Of a stretch of 64,000 nt of DNA, positions 1 through 9,333 are shown one piece after another. The stretch spans positions 30,198-94,197 of the forward strand of contig DASWVB010000007.1 in assembly GCA_036401375.1 (NCBI GenBank), read 5' to 3'. How positions within the stretch are numbered: the stretch's first letter is position 1; every line of letters starts with the position of its first letter. The notes beneath the pieces are model-generated. The model was not told where the DNA came from. It saw only the letters and a program-made list of their open reading frames with translations, and made no database searches. Both the position numbers and the translations under genes were made by a program. Source of the stretch: DASWUZ01 sp036401375 (GTDB lineage Bacteria; Acidobacteriota; Terriglobia; Terriglobales; Acidobacteriaceae).

Positions 1-2
1 AG

Positions 3-890
3 CAGAGCCTGTTTAAACTGACTCAGATCGCCATCCTGACTCTGGCGATGGTGGCTACTCTGCTGGCTATCGTGGTAACGGGCACTCCGCTGCCTATGCA
101 TCTGAGGATTTCGCACAGGGTGGTGCATGTCCTGCTGATCCTGGTTCCGATCACGACATCTATGCTCGTCGGTTTTAACAGCCGCTTCCGCGAGGGCAAC
201 AAGTGGATCCTGCTGCGCACGGCCGCCGAATCGATCAAGCGGGAGATCTTCCGCTATCGCACTAGGGCTGGCATCTACAGCGAGGAGCAGTGCACCCAGA
301 CCTCTGCACAGTTGAAGCTGGCCGCCAGCATGAAGGAGATCAGCAGCAACCTCGTGCAGAGCGAGGTCAATCGAAGCAGCCTGCCTCATCGTGCTGTCGC
401 CGATCCGTCGAGGCTGAGATTCCTTCAGCCTGAGGAGTACGTTAGGGAGCGCGTCGAGGACCAGGTGAACTATTTCGTCCTGAAGACGGGCAGCCTCTAC
501 AGGCGGCTGAAGAGACTTCAAATGCTGATCCTGATCGCGGGGGGCGTGGGAACGTTTCTCGCGGCCGTAGGCTTTGACGTATGGGTGGCACTGACGACGG
601 CGCTGGCGACTGCCGTCACCAGCAAGCTCGAGATCGATCAGGTGGAGAACTCCCTGGTGCAGTACAACATTGCCCTCACTAACCTGCGAAACATCAACTC
701 GTGGTGGAGGGCTCTGTCGCCGTGGGAGAAGACCCGGCGCAAAAATATCGATCTGCTGGTCGATCAGACGGAGATGACGCTCGAGCGGGAGACGGCGGGA
801 TGGATCCAGCAGATGCAATCCACTCTAGACAAGCTGACCGAGAAGCAGCCGGGCGCCGACCACGGGGACACCGCGCCGCAGAGGGCTTGA
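3..890 (+). CDS. DUF4231/SLATT-like membrane protein, 5' end outside window
   Basis: The reading frame is open to the left edge (in-frame codons run from base 3), so the true start lies upstream of the window; an ATG at 48 is internal or alternative. The product has two hydrophobic hairpins, one near the N-terminus and one around residues 165-200 of the ATG-48 form (LQMLILIAGGVGTFLAAVGF). A helical cytoplasmic section lies between them. This 2TM + helical + 2TM plan and the motif around 'KLEIDQVENSLVQYN' fit the DUF4231/SLATT group, whose members are often effectors beside SLOG or nucleotidyltransferase genes. No partner gene is visible because the upstream side is cut off. It is transcribed with the same polarity as the EPS genes but 480 bp away, so it is probably unrelated to them. 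Family assignment is by pattern only. Confidence 0.6.
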   Translation, partial: QSLFKLTQIAILTLAMVATLLAIVVTGTPLPMHLRISHRVVHVLLILVPITTSMLVGFNSRFREGNKWILLRTAAESIKREIFRYRTRAGIYSEEQCTQTSAQLKLAASMKEISSNLVQSEVNRSSLPHRAVADPSRLRFLQPEEYVRERVEDQVNYFVLKTGSLYRRLKRLQMLILIAGGVGTFLAAVGFDVWVALTTALATAVTSKLEIDQVENSLVQYNIALTNLRNINSWWRALSPWEKTRRKNIDLLVDQTEMTLERETAGWIQQMQSTLDKLTEKQPGADHGDTAPQRA

Positions 891-1369
891 AGCTGGCCCG
901 AGGCCCAGGAGCGATCTCGGCTCCTGCATGATGCAATTCCTGCATGCCGCCGTTCAGGGCGTTGTATACTTATGGCACAAGTCCTGCCCCTCGTCATGCG
1001 AGGAGTGATACTCAGGGCACCCTGTCTTAAAGCTGTAATTCGGCACTACTGCCTGCTTGTCGATATCGAACCCTCTCTGGGACCTGAGAACTCGTCATAG
1101 ACCCGACTCGCGCAATGGGACGGGAGTGACGGAGTATGCCTCGGATGCATCCCCGAGAGCAAATCTCTTCCCGGCTCAGCATTTGACTCCTCCCATCCGA
1201 TATACCAACTGAGGCTGTGCATCGGGCGAGCCCATTTGCACATCCTGCCCTATTCTCATCGGCCGATTTCATGCCCGATGAACGCAGCTCGCCATCTTCA
1301 CACGCTTTGGTGCTTCCATGTGGGAGGGCACGTTAAACGCGCCCAGCCAAGGCGCCTTCGAGGAAAGTT
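891..1369. other. intergenic region, no gene supported
   Basis: About 480 bp separate the SLATT-like gene from the first glycosyltransferase. A small hairpin CAGGAGC/GCTCCTG (906-912 with 920-926, 7-base loop) follows the upstream gene but has no T-run, so it is at best a weak terminator. Short frames here lack ribosome-binding sites and sensible composition. The promoter of the left plus-strand EPS operon should lie here; I could not pick a convincing -35/-10 pair. Confidence 0.5.
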
Positions 1370-2482
1370 ATGAGCGCCAAGCCTAAAAACGATGCAGGGT
1401 CGAGGCCGGCAATCCTCGTCAATGGGCGCTACCGGGTGCACCGTATCACCGGTGTGCAGCGCTATGCCCATGAGATCGTTTTGCGGCTGGGCGATGAGGT
1501 CGAGCTCTGCACTCCACGCTCGGCCAAGGGAGCGGTCGGCCACCTCTGGGAGCAGACTGTGCTGCCGCTGATGGCACGGGGGAGGCTGCTTTGGAGTCCC
1601 AGCGGTTCCGGCCCCCTTGGCTATAACCGCCAGGTTGTGACCTTTCATGACCTGTTTCCCATCGAATTTCCCGAGTGCTACAGCGCTGCATACGCCCGCT
1701 GGTACGGGTTCGCCATGCCGGCGCTCGCTTCCCGGGCGGTCCACCTGATTGCTGTCTCGGAATACACCAAATCGCGGATCGTAGCGCTCCTGGGCCGCGC
1801 CCCTGAGGACATCACTGTGATTCACAACGGCTGTCATACCGCGGGCAGGGCGAGTGAGAACGAGATAGGCGCCGCGGCGAGTGCGCTCAAGCTCCCCAGC
1901 CGGCGCTATGTTCTTAGCCTCTCCTCCCTTGAAAAGCGTAAGAATCTGCCAGCGTTGCTGCAGGCGTGGATCGAAATCTACAGGGACTTGCCGGAAGATA
2001 CGTGGCTGGTGCTGGCAGGGCCCAGGGTTGAAGAATCGGTCTACGGTAAGCAGCAGATCGGAACGGATCTGCCGCGGGTGTTGTTTACCGGCTACGTTCC
2101 CGAGCAGCACCTGGCGGGGCTTTACTCCGGCGCATCGCTGTTTGTCTTCCCGTCACTGGCGGAGGGGTTTGGCCTCCCGCTGCTCGAAGCTATGTCCTGC
2201 GGAGTGCGGTCGATCAGCTCGCGGACCTCGTCCTTGCCGGAGGTCGGCGGCGAGGTGGTGGAGTACATCGACCCGCAGAACCCCGCCCAGATCGGTCACG
2301 CCATCTTGAAGCATTTCCGCCTCTTTCCCGGGGAGCCTGAGCCTTATGCGCCGGGCATCGAACGAGCCAGCAAATTTACCTGGGATGCGGCGGCGGCAAA
2401 GACCCGCAACGTGCTGGGCCGCGCATTGGGTGCTGGCCGCAGGGTGCTTGCGACAGAGTTGAACAGGACCTCTGCCCTATGA
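1370..2482 (+). CDS. glycosyltransferase family 4
   Basis: A 370-residue GT-B retaining glycosyltransferase of the GT4 (glycos_transf_1) type. The C-terminal half carries the family signature: 'SLEKRKNLPALLQAW' (donor-domain start), 'VLFTGYVPEQHLAGLYSGA', 'FVFPSLAEGFGLPLLEAMSCG' split over residues ~255-280 with the E-x7-E motif, and 'SSLPEVGGEVV'. The N-terminal domain begins 'AILVNGRYRVHRITGVQRYAHE', the TGVxRY pattern seen in mannosyl- and rhamnosyl-type enzymes of EPS loci. GAGGAAAG lies just before the ATG. Its end overlaps the next GT4 by 4 bp (ATGA), so the two are translationally coupled. It probably adds a sugar from a nucleotide donor to the lipid-linked repeat unit on the cytoplasmic side; donor and linkage cannot be read. 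Confidence 0.88.
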   Translation: MSAKPKNDAGSRPAILVNGRYRVHRITGVQRYAHEIVLRLGDEVELCTPRSAKGAVGHLWEQTVLPLMARGRLLWSPSGSGPLGYNRQVVTFHDLFPIEFPECYSAAYARWYGFAMPALASRAVHLIAVSEYTKSRIVALLGRAPEDITVIHNGCHTAGRASENEIGAAASALKLPSRRYVLSLSSLEKRKNLPALLQAWIEIYRDLPEDTWLVLAGPRVEESVYGKQQIGTDLPRVLFTGYVPEQHLAGLYSGASLFVFPSLAEGFGLPLLEAMSCGVRSISSRTSSLPEVGGEVVEYIDPQNPAQIGHAILKHFRLFPGEPEPYAPGIERASKFTWDAAAAKTRNVLGRALGAGRRVLATELNRTSAL

Positions 2483-3708
2483 TCGCCACGCCAGTGACGA
2501 GCCTCGTAGAAGGGCCGAGGGCGGCGGAGTTCCGCGTACGGGTGGCGCTGGTGCACGACTGGCTTACCGGCATGCGCGGGGGCGAGAAGGTTCTGGAGCT
2601 GCTCTGCAGGCGCTTTCCCGACGCGCCGCTCTGGACCCTGCTGTACCTTCCCGGAGAGGTGAGCAGCACGATCTCATCGCGGACGATCCATCCCAGCCTC
2701 TTGCAGTACATGCCGTTGGCAGCGAAGAAGTATCGCAGCTACCTCCCGCTGTTTCCCCTCTTTGCCGAGCTGAACCGGGCGCGGGATGCAGATCTCGTGA
2801 TCTCCACCTCGCACGCCGTAGCCAAGTCGATGATCAAGAGGAGAGGCCGCCGCTCACCCTACCATATCTGCTACATCCATACTCCAATGCGATATGCATG
2901 GGACCTGTTCGACGAGTACTTTGGCCCGGAGCGGGTAGGCTGGTTCGCCTCGCGCTTCCTCTTCTGGCCGGTGGTGAAGATGCTGCGGCTCTACGATACG
3001 ATGACTGTCGACCGGGTCGACCTGTTCCTGGCCAACTCGCACTATGTCGCCGAGCGCGTGCGCCGGCTCTACGGCAGAGATGCGGAGGTCTTGGCGCCGC
3101 CGGTCGATACAGAGCGCTTTCGCGGTGCGGTGCGGGCTCCCGAGGACTGGTACCTGGTGGTCTCAGCCCTGGTGCCGTACAAGCGCGTCGACCAGGCCAT
3201 ACGCGCCTGCAGCAGCATGGGCCGCCGGCTAAAGGTAGTCGGCAAGGGGCCCGAGCTTGCAGCCTTGAAGCAGCTGGCCGTCGATCTCGGGATCGATGTT
3301 GAGTTCATCGGATTCGCGAGCGATCAGGTCCTGGTCGATTACTACCGCCGCGCCCGGGCGCTGCTCTTTCCCGGGGTTGAAGACTTCGGGATTGTCCCCG
3401 TCGAGGCGATCGCCTGCGGGTGTCCGGTCATCGCGCTAGGCGTTGGCGGAATCCTCGATTCGATGACGGAGCAGACGGCGGTGCTCTATTCCGACGCGTC
3501 TGCGGAGGGAATGAGGGCAGCGATGCACCAGTTTGAAGCGATGGAGGGCAGCTTTTCAGTGCAGGCGCTCAGAGAGCGCGCGGAGCTGTTCTCTGAAGCC
3601 ACTTTCCTCCGTCGTCTTGAGCAGACCATCGTCCGCGTGCAGAGGCAGCTGGTTGCAGCAGCCGCGGACCGGTCAGCCCGGGCCCTTGGGGTCAGGGCGC
3701 CCGGATAG
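2479..3708 (+). CDS. glycosyltransferase family 4
   Basis: A 409-residue GT4 enzyme coupled by a 4-bp overlap to the preceding GT4. The N-terminus 'VRVALVHDWLTGMRGGEKVLE' is typical of a subgroup often named mannosyltransferase or WbaZ-like. The central part has 'CYIHTPMRYAWDLFDEYFG', and the donor domain has 'VVSALVPYKRVDQAIRAC', 'VGKGPELAALKQLA' and 'LLFPGVEDFGIVPVEAIACG' with the E-x7-E pair in 'EDFGIVPVE'. It acts in the cytoplasm on the polyprenyl-linked oligosaccharide. Together with the neighbouring GT4, Wzx and GT8 it forms the plus-strand half of EPS system A. Sugar specificity is not deducible. Confidence 0.88.
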   Translation: MIATPVTSLVEGPRAAEFRVRVALVHDWLTGMRGGEKVLELLCRRFPDAPLWTLLYLPGEVSSTISSRTIHPSLLQYMPLAAKKYRSYLPLFPLFAELNRARDADLVISTSHAVAKSMIKRRGRRSPYHICYIHTPMRYAWDLFDEYFGPERVGWFASRFLFWPVVKMLRLYDTMTVDRVDLFLANSHYVAERVRRLYGRDAEVLAPPVDTERFRGAVRAPEDWYLVVSALVPYKRVDQAIRACSSMGRRLKVVGKGPELAALKQLAVDLGIDVEFIGFASDQVLVDYYRRARALLFPGVEDFGIVPVEAIACGCPVIALGVGGILDSMTEQTAVLYSDASAEGMRAAMHQFEAMEGSFSVQALRERAELFSEATFLRRLEQTIVRVQRQLVAAAADRSARALGVRAPG

Positions 3709-3826
3709 AGCTAAATTCACTCTGCCGTTGATTTGTATTAGCTGGTCAGAGACCGTTACAAGGTCCACAACACACCGGTAGTGAGCGTTGGCTTCGGGGA
3801 CCACTTCCACAGATCAGGAGATTAGT

Positions 3827-4525
3827 ATGAGCATTCAGGTTTGCGAAGTTTCAGACCAGCAGGTATCGCATTTGGTGGGCGACATCGATTCCAAAGGCTT
3901 TGCCTGCATTCCCAATTATCTTGGTCATGACGACCTCGAGCGGATGCAGGAGTTTGTGCAGTCTGCACTGCAGAAGTCCAACCACGAGTACATCCACTTC
4001 AACGGTCCGGAGAGCGTGGGCGGCTCCGGCCTGGAAGAGCTGGCTGCATCTCCTACTTTCAAGAAGTTGATCCATGACATCTATCAGCGTGGCACCGGGC
4101 GAACGCCTTATGAAGAGAAGTTTTACCAGGTTCTTCGCTGTCTGGCTGGCAAGTCGGGGCAGAAGAACTCGCTGATCTTTCACTACGACTCCTACATAGT
4201 GAGTGCTCTGCTGCCGATCTATATACCGAGCGAAGGTATGGCCGGCGACCTGCTCATGTATCCGAATGCCCGCAAGGTACGAGACTCCTACCTGAGCAAT
4301 GCGATGGATAAGGTTCTGCTTGACAACGGAGTAACTCAGCGGATTCTTCGCGGGCTGGTGAACAGCGACAGGCTGGGGCCGATGCGGATCAAGATGAGGC
4401 CGGGCAATCTTTACTTTTTCTGGGGGTACCGTTCTATCCATACTAACGAACCGTGCGATCCGGACAAGGTACGAGCGACCGCACTGTTCCATTACGCAAA
4501 TCCTCACAAGAACGTGTCAGGTTGA
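3827..4525 (+). CDS. 2-oxoglutarate/Fe(II) oxygenase-like protein (phytanoyl-CoA dioxygenase type)
   Basis: The ATG at 3827 is chosen over an in-frame TTG 39 bases earlier because AGGAG (3816-3820) sits 6 bases before it; this gives 232 residues. An HxD pair is visible in 'LIFHYDSYIVS' and a distal His in 'YRSIHTNEPCDPDKVRAT', followed by an Arg. This is the order expected of a double-stranded beta-helix 2-oxoglutarate/Fe(II) oxygenase of the PhyH type. Such enzymes hydroxylate small molecules or lipids; in an EPS locus the substrate could be a sugar, an acyl substituent or a lipid carrier, which is inference. It stands alone between the two GT4 genes (118 bp gap) and the flippase (about 405 bp gap). 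Confidence 0.6.
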   Translation: MSIQVCEVSDQQVSHLVGDIDSKGFACIPNYLGHDDLERMQEFVQSALQKSNHEYIHFNGPESVGGSGLEELAASPTFKKLIHDIYQRGTGRTPYEEKFYQVLRCLAGKSGQKNSLIFHYDSYIVSALLPIYIPSEGMAGDLLMYPNARKVRDSYLSNAMDKVLLDNGVTQRILRGLVNSDRLGPMRIKMRPGNLYFFWGYRSIHTNEPCDPDKVRATALFHYANPHKNVSG

Positions 4526-4930
4526 TACAGAAGGCGCCCGGTTCAATCACGTACCTCCGTTAACAGGTCGTCCGTGCCGTATCATGGGAGGTGTAAGCCC
4601 GTTCGCATCCACTCTTGGCTGAGTCGACTCTGCAGGATTTACGATCTGCGGCAGCCCGGCGGGGATCAGAAAGCCAGAGCGTCAACCACTGCCCGCTATA
4701 GAACGATAAGACTAGTTGCCTGACGCGCCGTTCAGTCAGGCCTATAACTTCCGCTCGTTCCGGGGGCGCATCGATGGAGGCTGGCGCTTTTCTTGTCCTG
4801 CACCGTACCGCATGCGCCTGGCGTTAGACTCTGCGGAACACTGCGCATGAATGAACATGCTTCCTGACATACTTTGTCGTACTCTTTCAGCCCGATTCTC
4901 AACAGAAGAACAGATGGGGAACACCGGACT
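4526..4930. other. intergenic region with one small inverted repeat
   Basis: About 405 bp without a supported gene between the oxygenase-like gene and the flippase. The only clear structure is GCCTGAC (4718-4724) with GTCAGGC (4735-4741), a 7-bp stem and 10-base loop, followed by CTATAACTT. It lacks a T-run, so it is not a clear terminator. A flippase promoter probably lies to its right. Confidence 0.45.
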
Positions 4931-6457
4931 GTGACGGAAAAGGCTGCGAATCCCAACATCGTGGTAGGCCGTCAGACCGTTATAGGCGGTACTTGGACGG
5001 TGGGCGCGCGTTTAGTCTCCCGGGTCATCGACCTGGGAACGATGCTGGTCCTGGCGCACATCCTCAACCCGAAAGACTTTGGTCTGGTGGCGATCGCCAT
5101 GACGGTGATCTACATCATCGAGGCCGCATTGGAGCTGCCGGTCAGTCAGGCGCTGGTGCGACTCTCGACCATGGAGCCTTCGCACTACGATACCGCCTTC
5201 ACCCTAAGTCTGCTGCGCGGCCTCGCGCTGAGCTCTATCGTGTGCATGGTAGGCTGGCCCTTCGCACACTTTTACTCAGACCATAGATTGCTTCCCCTGG
5301 TCTGTGTTCTCAGCCTGGCGCCGGTAGCTCGCGGGCTGGTAAGTCCACGACTAGCAGATTTCTCGAGGAACCTGGACTTTTCGCCCGACTTCACCATGGA
5401 GTTCCTGGGCAAGCTGGCTGCCTTTGCGACAGCACTTACTCTGGCGCTCACGGTGAGGAGTTACTGGGCTATCGCGGCTGGTACAGTCATGGCGCCGATT
5501 GCCTCCACGGCAACTTCTTATGTGCTGGCGCCTTACCGGCCTCGCCTTACCTTGTCGAAGCTGACAGCCTTTTCAGGCTTTCTTGGCTGGATAACGGCGG
5601 CGCAGGTGGTCAGCGCGTTTAACTGGCAGGCAGACCGCCTGCTGCTCGGCAAGCTCACATCGAAGGCGGCTCTCGGTCTCTTCACGGCCGCGAACGATAC
5701 AGCCAATATCCCGGTCATGTCCTTGTTCAGCCCCATGCTGCGGCCCTTGCTCTCCGCCTTTTCACTGCTCAAGGAAGATCCCCGGCGGCTGGCAAAGAGC
5801 TACCAGAGCAGCGCCACGGCGATGATCACCGTGGGCCTTCCCATCCTTGTGGGGGAGAGCATGCTTGCCTACCCGGCCGTGAGGCTAATGTTTGGCGAGA
5901 AGTGGATGGGCTCTGCCCCGCTGCTCCGCTGGCTGGCAATCAGCCTTATTCCCATGCTGTTTGCGATTCCCATGGCGCCGCTGGTGATGACCTTCGGCCG
6001 CACCCAGATATTTTTCAAGCGCAATCTCTTTGAGATCGGGGTCAAACTTCCGCTGGTTGTGCTAGGAGCAATCAAGTACGGCTTTATGGGTGTGGTCTTT
6101 GCCCGCTGCATATCAGAGTCAGCCACCGTCTTTTATTCAATGATTGTAGTACGCAGCCTCATTGGAGTCTCGGTGCGAGAACAGTTGACCGCGCCGTGGC
6201 GAAGTATTAGCAGCTCGGTATTGATGGGCGCGGCTATCTACATCGTTCTTCCTCGACTTACCCACTCAACGGGAATCGTGCCACTCGCGGCAGGTACATC
6301 GCTCGCCGTGTTGATCGGAGCAATCACCTACTGTGGCAGCCTGTGGGTCATATGGACCTTAGCCGGCAGCCCGTCCGGGCTAGAAGCGATGGTATGCGGC
6401 AAGCTCACTGACCTGGTCAAGCGGCGCCACCCATCAGCCACAGTCGAGGTGTTGTGA
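4931..6457 (+). CDS. wzx: Wzx-type lipid-linked oligosaccharide flippase
   Basis: About 508 residues from GTG 4931, preceded by GGGGA; a TTG at 4874 in frame would add 19 residues. The protein is polytopic with roughly 12-14 hydrophobic segments. It belongs to the polysaccharide biosynthesis/MOP superfamily: 'GRQTVIGGTWTVGARLVSRV' near the N-terminus, 'LNPKDFGLVAIAMTVIYI' in TM2, and a central 'FNWQADRLLLGKL'. Such proteins flip undecaprenyl-diphosphate-linked repeat units across the inner membrane. It is the flippase of system A, matching WbaP, Wzy and Wzc/Wza encoded on the opposite strand. Its last four bases overlap the GTG start of the next gene, so it is coupled to the GT8. A second flippase at 43162-44427 serves system B. 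Confidence 0.88.
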   Translation: MTEKAANPNIVVGRQTVIGGTWTVGARLVSRVIDLGTMLVLAHILNPKDFGLVAIAMTVIYIIEAALELPVSQALVRLSTMEPSHYDTAFTLSLLRGLALSSIVCMVGWPFAHFYSDHRLLPLVCVLSLAPVARGLVSPRLADFSRNLDFSPDFTMEFLGKLAAFATALTLALTVRSYWAIAAGTVMAPIASTATSYVLAPYRPRLTLSKLTAFSGFLGWITAAQVVSAFNWQADRLLLGKLTSKAALGLFTAANDTANIPVMSLFSPMLRPLLSAFSLLKEDPRRLAKSYQSSATAMITVGLPILVGESMLAYPAVRLMFGEKWMGSAPLLRWLAISLIPMLFAIPMAPLVMTFGRTQIFFKRNLFEIGVKLPLVVLGAIKYGFMGVVFARCISESATVFYSMIVVRSLIGVSVREQLTAPWRSISSSVLMGAAIYIVLPRLTHSTGIVPLAAGTSLAVLIGAITYCGSLWVIWTLAGSPSGLEAMVCGKLTDLVKRRHPSATVEVL

Positions 6458-7416
6458 AAGCCGATCCAGTCTCACGTGTCGAAACCTGCGTTGTATACAC
6501 GACCGATACGACTTACCTGTTTCCAACGCTGGTGAGCGCCATGCAGGCCCGCAACTACTGCTCAGTAGATAAGGCGGACGTCATCATCTTCTGCCTTGGC
6601 CTTGATGACAAGGTAAAGGACGTCTTCGAACCGGTCTGTGTCGAGGAGGGAGTCAAGCTCATCGCCATTACCCGCGAGATGATCGAGGGACAGACTGCCA
6701 TGCTGGCGCGATTGTTTCTGAACCGTTATGTTCCTGCGCAATACAGCCAGTATCTCTACCTCGACGGCGATGTGCACATTCTGGAATCAATCGACCCACT
6801 GCTGGAGATCGGCCTGCCCCCGGGTCATCTGCTCGCGGCCAACGACCCTATGACCTTTCTGCTTGCGGACAACAGCTGGCAGAGCCGCAGTCTTTCGAGG
6901 CACCTAGCTAGTGTCGGATTGAGCCGGGAGCAGGCGCTGAACTACTTCAACAGCGGAGTGCTTCGAATCAGCCGGGAAGGTTGGGAGACTACAGGGCTCG
7001 ACGCCTGGCGTTATTACCAGCGTAACGGTGGTCCGTCACGATTCCCCGACCAGGATGCACTCAACCTCGCTGCCGTTGAAAAGCGGCTACCTATGTCGCT
7101 CGCATGGAATTTTCCGATCTTTATGCGGAATTTTCGTGTTGAATTAGATATCAAGCCGAAAATTACCCACTTTATGTCGAGCCCAAAGCCCTGGCATGGT
7201 TCTTTCCCGCCTTGGACGAGCGTATCCTGTCTTCCCTATGACCGCGCTCTGACAAGTTATCCCTCCCTTGTTCCCTACAGTATGAGCATGTCCCTGCGTG
7301 AGCGCGCGACATACCACTTACAGCAGCGTTTCAAAAAGGCTTCTGAGATGGTGACTTGGGGTATGAGTGCCAGGCGGGGACGCATTCTCAGTTATGAGGC
7401 ATCCTGTGCCTTATAA
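6454..7416 (+). CDS. glycosyltransferase family 8
   Basis: 320 residues from GTG 6454, overlapping the flippase stop by 4 bp. Family features are a DxD metal/nucleotide site in 'YLYLDGDVHILES', 'YFNSGVLRISREGWE', 'PDQDALNLAAV' and a late 'ITHFMSSPKPWHG'. The last combines the conserved H and KPW of GT8 (galactosyl-, glucosyl- or galacturonosyltransferase-like) enzymes. It should transfer a hexose with retention of configuration onto the growing repeat unit in the cytoplasm. It ends the plus-strand operon and converges with the GMC oxidoreductase, leaving only 67 bp between the two stops; no strong hairpin is seen there. Confidence 0.85.
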   Translation: MKADPVSRVETCVVYTTDTTYLFPTLVSAMQARNYCSVDKADVIIFCLGLDDKVKDVFEPVCVEEGVKLIAITREMIEGQTAMLARLFLNRYVPAQYSQYLYLDGDVHILESIDPLLEIGLPPGHLLAANDPMTFLLADNSWQSRSLSRHLASVGLSREQALNYFNSGVLRISREGWETTGLDAWRYYQRNGGPSRFPDQDALNLAAVEKRLPMSLAWNFPIFMRNFRVELDIKPKITHFMSSPKPWHGSFPPWTSVSCLPYDRALTSYPSLVPYSMSMSLRERATYHLQQRFKKASEMVTWGMSARRGRILSYEASCAL

Positions 7417-7483
7417 CTTGAATTAGCGGAGCGTTATGGGGAAAGACTCTAGCTCAAACGGGAACCCGCAACAGTCCTGTTGA

Positions 7484-9118
7484 TCAGTCAGCTACGGACG
7501 CGATTACGCCGTGGCGAGAGCGGGCCTGATCGAACTCCTGACGCAGGCGGTCAGCGAGTCGCACGGCGAGAGCGACGATGGTCAGCGTGGGGTTAGCGTG
7601 GCCGCCGGTGGGGAAAACGGAGCTTCCGGCAACATACAGGTTATCGACGCCAAACACCTTACACTCCCTATCGACGACACCATGCTGCGCGCTTTGTGCC
7701 ATGCGGGTAGTCCCCATCGGATGTGCGGGGTCGGTGAAGACGGCCGCCTCCGCATGATTGTCTCGCACCCACTCGACCAGCTCAGCGGTCGGCAGACCGG
7801 CACGAGCGAGTGCGTCGTTGAACGCGTTGCCCAGACGCACGGCGGTGCGCCTCTCCATCTCTCCAATCTTCCAGTCGATCTTCGCAAGCGGCACGCCCAA
7901 TGCGTCCTTGCGGTGCGACAGGGTGATGCGGCTCCGCTGGTCCGGCCTTTGCTCAATCATCACTTCAACATTAAGTTGCTTCATACGGCGGGGCAGCGGC
8001 GAGCCAAGCACAAACTTCTGCCACATACCCATGAGGATTTGATCGGCATGCCGCAGAATCATTCTGCTCTGTGCCAGCTTTTCTCGCCCCTGGATCCGGG
8101 CCATTGCGCGAAGAGCCCTCCAGACGTCGTCCTCGGCGACGTGCTGCGTCGTCCAGGCGGCGCAATTGAGTAGCCTCTCTTTACGCTGCACATCAAAAGA
8201 GAGTGACAGCCCTCGCTGCAATCTGGCACCATCCCGATAGTCAAACAAGCCGAACTCGCTTTGCACGGCGGGGATGGAGCCGGGCGCAAAGGTGCCGATA
8301 ACGGCGCGGGGATGATCCATCAAGAATCTTCCTACGAGTCCTTGCCTGTTTCCAATTCCTCGCGGATCGTTCTTCGTGGAAGCAAGCATGATGCGCGGGT
8401 TTTCAATACCGCCCCCGCAGAGGACGAAGCACCTGCTGCGAACCCGGTGAATGGCACCGGAAGGAGCAGTGACCTCCATCTCCTGAACGTGGTTGCCTTC
8501 CACATTAGTGATGATATTTGTCGCAGTGGCGTTGAGGATGGTGCGGATGTTCGGGGCCGCGAGCTTCGCAAATTGAGGTCCAAAGCGGACGTAGTCGTTG
8601 TGAAACGAAGAGCCGCGACTGAACTGCCAGAAGACGGACCGGACCTCCGCCTTGTCTTCTGCGTGGAATGAATCTGGTAAGCTAGCTGCCGCAAGCATGC
8701 TGTGGTCAGAGTCCTCAGCGATGACGCCCAAATAACTGGCCGAGCGCTCAAGGAAGTGGGCCATTTCCGCAGCAGTGATTGGCCAACCTGAATCAGGTAC
8801 CCAGGACCTTGCCTGATAGTCGATCTCATCCAGGCGGATGCAGCGGCCAGACCAAGTATGCGAGGTGCCGCCGAGGATGCGGTTACGGACTTTGCGCTGC
8901 TCCATGACGCGGGGCTCGCCGACGCTTTCAATCTGATTCAACGCTGCGGAGAAGGGGTCTTCGCGGTGTCGACCGCCGCTCTCGAGCACAATTAAATCCA
9001 GATCGGTATTCGCCAACTCGTTTGCGATCGTCAGCCCTGCGGGGCCGCTTCCCACAATACAGATGTCGCTGGTGAGCGCGCCCGGGGCTCGCATCTTTCG
9101 CAAGTCCATGATCTGCAT
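7484..9118 (-). CDS. GMC family FAD-dependent oxidoreductase
   Basis: 544 residues when started at ATG 9118, which has GAGGAAA 7-8 bases upstream; the frame continues 73 codons further but that part looks untranslated. The FAD-binding motif 'ICIVGSGPAGLTIANELA' is near the N-terminus, followed by 'VLESGG' and the GMC element 'LGGTSHTWSGRCIRLD'. The C-terminal catalytic region has 'HPMGTTRMA' and 'VAGSSVFPTGGHANPTLT', with the His-Asn pair of glucose-methanol-choline enzymes. These oxidise an alcohol or sugar hydroxyl. It is the last gene of a minus-strand run after a UbiA prenyltransferase and a GT39-like enzyme, so a sugar or polyprenyl-sugar substrate is plausible (inference). No signal peptide is obvious. 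Confidence 0.85.
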   Translation of the reverse strand: MQIMDLRKMRAPGALTSDICIVGSGPAGLTIANELANTDLDLIVLESGGRHREDPFSAALNQIESVGEPRVMEQRKVRNRILGGTSHTWSGRCIRLDEIDYQARSWVPDSGWPITAAEMAHFLERSASYLGVIAEDSDHSMLAAASLPDSFHAEDKAEVRSVFWQFSRGSSFHNDYVRFGPQFAKLAAPNIRTILNATATNIITNVEGNHVQEMEVTAPSGAIHRVRSRCFVLCGGGIENPRIMLASTKNDPRGIGNRQGLVGRFLMDHPRAVIGTFAPGSIPAVQSEFGLFDYRDGARLQRGLSLSFDVQRKERLLNCAAWTTQHVAEDDVWRALRAMARIQGREKLAQSRMILRHADQILMGMWQKFVLGSPLPRRMKQLNVEVMIEQRPDQRSRITLSHRKDALGVPLAKIDWKIGEMERRTAVRLGNAFNDALARAGLPTAELVEWVRDNHAEAAVFTDPAHPMGTTRMAQSAQHGVVDRECKVFGVDNLYVAGSSVFPTGGHANPTLTIVALAVRLADRLRQEFDQARSRHGVIASVAD

Positions 9119-9333
9119 TTGTCTGTTTCCTCGCGTAGCTGATGCATCGATGCAGTCTCTCGACGGCGGCGCCGGCTCCCTCTCTCTTACCTCTTTCGAC
9201 GGCCTTCGATCGCGAATCTGCAGACAGCTTACTGCTAGCTTAGACCACGCGGCGCTCGTCTCCCAATGAACGCCACGCAAACGGCTGCGCTGGTGCACAA
9301 TCTGGGCGCAGTCCTGTTCCAGCACGGAGGTCC

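Noticed and set aside
1298..2110. 270-codon minus-strand frame opposite the first GT4
   Set aside because: Shadow of a GC-rich gene; no recognisable domain and no ribosome-binding site.
3851..4507. 218-codon minus-strand frame opposite the oxygenase-like gene
   Set aside because: Complement of a gene with clear HxD...H motifs and a good ribosome site; no family features of its own.
4718..4741. GCCTGAC/GTCAGGC hairpin as a terminator
   Set aside because: Ten-base loop and no T-run; kept only as a noted inverted repeat.
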